23,864 bases of DNA, from assembly GCF_001571105.1 (NCBI RefSeq), contig NZ_BCTD01000073.1. One strand, 5' to 3'. How positions within the stretch are numbered: position 1 is the first letter of the stretch; every line of letters starts with the position of its first letter. Source of the DNA: Azotobacter vinelandii (GTDB lineage Bacteria; Pseudomonadota; Gammaproteobacteria; Pseudomonadales; Pseudomonadaceae). The notes below the pieces were generated by a model. It did not search any database. It was not told where the DNA came from and saw nothing but the letters and a program-made list of their open reading frames with translations. The translations under genes were made by a program, and so were the position numbers. Below, piece after piece: positions 23,563 through 23,864 of the stretch.

Positions 23563-23759
23563 TCATGAGAGCTGATCCGGATACCACGCATCGACCAGTG
23601 GCCCCACCCGAACGGATATTATCTCCGGCCGGGTCTTGAGCCAGGTTCGAAGCATTTCCCGGTGCAATTCGGTTGCGGAAACATGCCTCTGGGTACGACG
23701 AAACCATTCCCTCCGCCACCGAACAAGAGGTCGTTGGCTTCTATCGCATCGGCAATGAA
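23563..23759 (-). pseudogene. 3' remnant of a yggL-like (DUF469) gene, frameshifted and interrupted
   Basis: Two minus-strand frames together make the C-terminal half of a YggL (50S ribosome-associated, DUF469) protein. FIADAIEANDLLFGGGGNGFV runs from 23759 to about 23697. After a shift consistent with loss of one base near 23695-23700 the match continues as RHVSATELHREMLRTWLKTRPEIISVRVGPLVDAWYPDQLS to the TGA at 23563. The N-terminal half is missing, replaced at 23760 by the mobile-element end. The continuous open frame 23853-23563 is an artefact of reading the element into the second frame. The gene would have been upstream of, and codirectional with, the SMR gene. Confidence 0.72.
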
Positions 23760-23864
23760 TTGACATCCTCCCCCCTCTTGCTGACACTCGCCCGCCCCAA
23801 AGGCGGAAAGGAAGGGGATTCCTACCGTGTTCAGCCCACCCGGGCCGACTCACCTCGGTGGGTT
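23760..23864 (-). mobile_element. Probable right end / omega-RNA scaffold of an IS200/IS605-family (tnpB) element
   Basis: On the minus strand this contains GTAGGAATCCCC, a GC hairpin (CCGCC/GGCGG, 23792-23806) and GGGGAGGATGTCAA, ending at 23760. This is the arrangement I know from right ends downstream of IS605-type orfB/tnpB genes, where the omega-RNA scaffold ends at the element boundary and flanking DNA serves as guide. A further hairpin (AGCCCACC 23833-23840 with GGTGGGTT 23857-23864) lies at the window edge. tnpB itself would be further right and is not in the window. The guide would begin at 23759, inside the yggL remnant. Confidence 0.6.

Noticed and set aside
23563..23853. A 96-residue gene reading from the right edge
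   Set aside because: Its first third is the mobile-element end and its last third is the second frame of the yggL remnant, so the frame is chimeric.
20662..23864. A complete CBASS operon around the Cap15-like gene
   Set aside because: No CD-NTase, Cap2/Cap3 or other signalling enzyme is encoded in this window, so a CBASS call is not supported.

Overview
The window reads as chromosome of a high-GC Pseudomonas close to the P. aeruginosa lineage. The evidence is uvrD, a TrhP-type U32 protein, polA followed by an ErsA-like sRNA, and a DUF2782 gene with an APH-fold homoserine kinase, all similar to P. aeruginosa genes as I remember them. PolA differs enough from my memory of PAO1 that another species of the group is more likely; this is inference. 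In PAO1 the uvrD and polA blocks lie about 50 genes apart, so their closeness here suggests rearrangement or deletion between them.

Layout. 1-213: no gene. 214-6046: uvrD helicase (-), a membrane GGDEF/EAL protein (+) with an intact EAL and a degenerate GGDEF motif, and trhP (-), a tRNA-hydroxylation protein. 6269-7502: two small exported glycine-zipper paralogues (+). Each has a perfect ANR/FNR box upstream and the same 15-nt palindrome enclosing its Shine-Dalgarno sequence. 7875-13708: a YbhGFSR-type ABC exporter operon (-) of permease, permease, fused double ATPase and membrane-fusion protein, with a divergent CecR-type TetR regulator (+) across an AT-rich operator/promoter. 13750-18053: ErsA-like sRNA (-) with a sigma-22 type promoter, polA (-), then DUF2782 and thrB (+).

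18140-20661: alpha/beta hydrolase (-), DUF3175 protein (-), and an exported class A acid phosphatase homologue (+) behind a sigma-54 type promoter, with two catalytic residues replaced. 20897-23489: a visibly lower-GC accessory block, all on the minus strand: GNAT, GNAT, an orphan Cap15-like protein (two TM helices plus the beta-barrel sensor of CBASS effectors) and an SMR multidrug efflux gene. 23563-23864: the 3' part of a frameshifted yggL-like gene, interrupted at about 23760 by what looks like the right end/omega-RNA of an IS200/IS605-family element. Its tnpB would lie beyond the right edge.

The housekeeping genes cover DNA repair and replication, threonine synthesis and tRNA modification. 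The most unusual parts are the Anr-box/hairpin gene pair, the Cap15-like protein without a visible CD-NTase, the altered acid phosphatase, and the element end sitting in yggL. No tRNA, rRNA or CRISPR array was seen.
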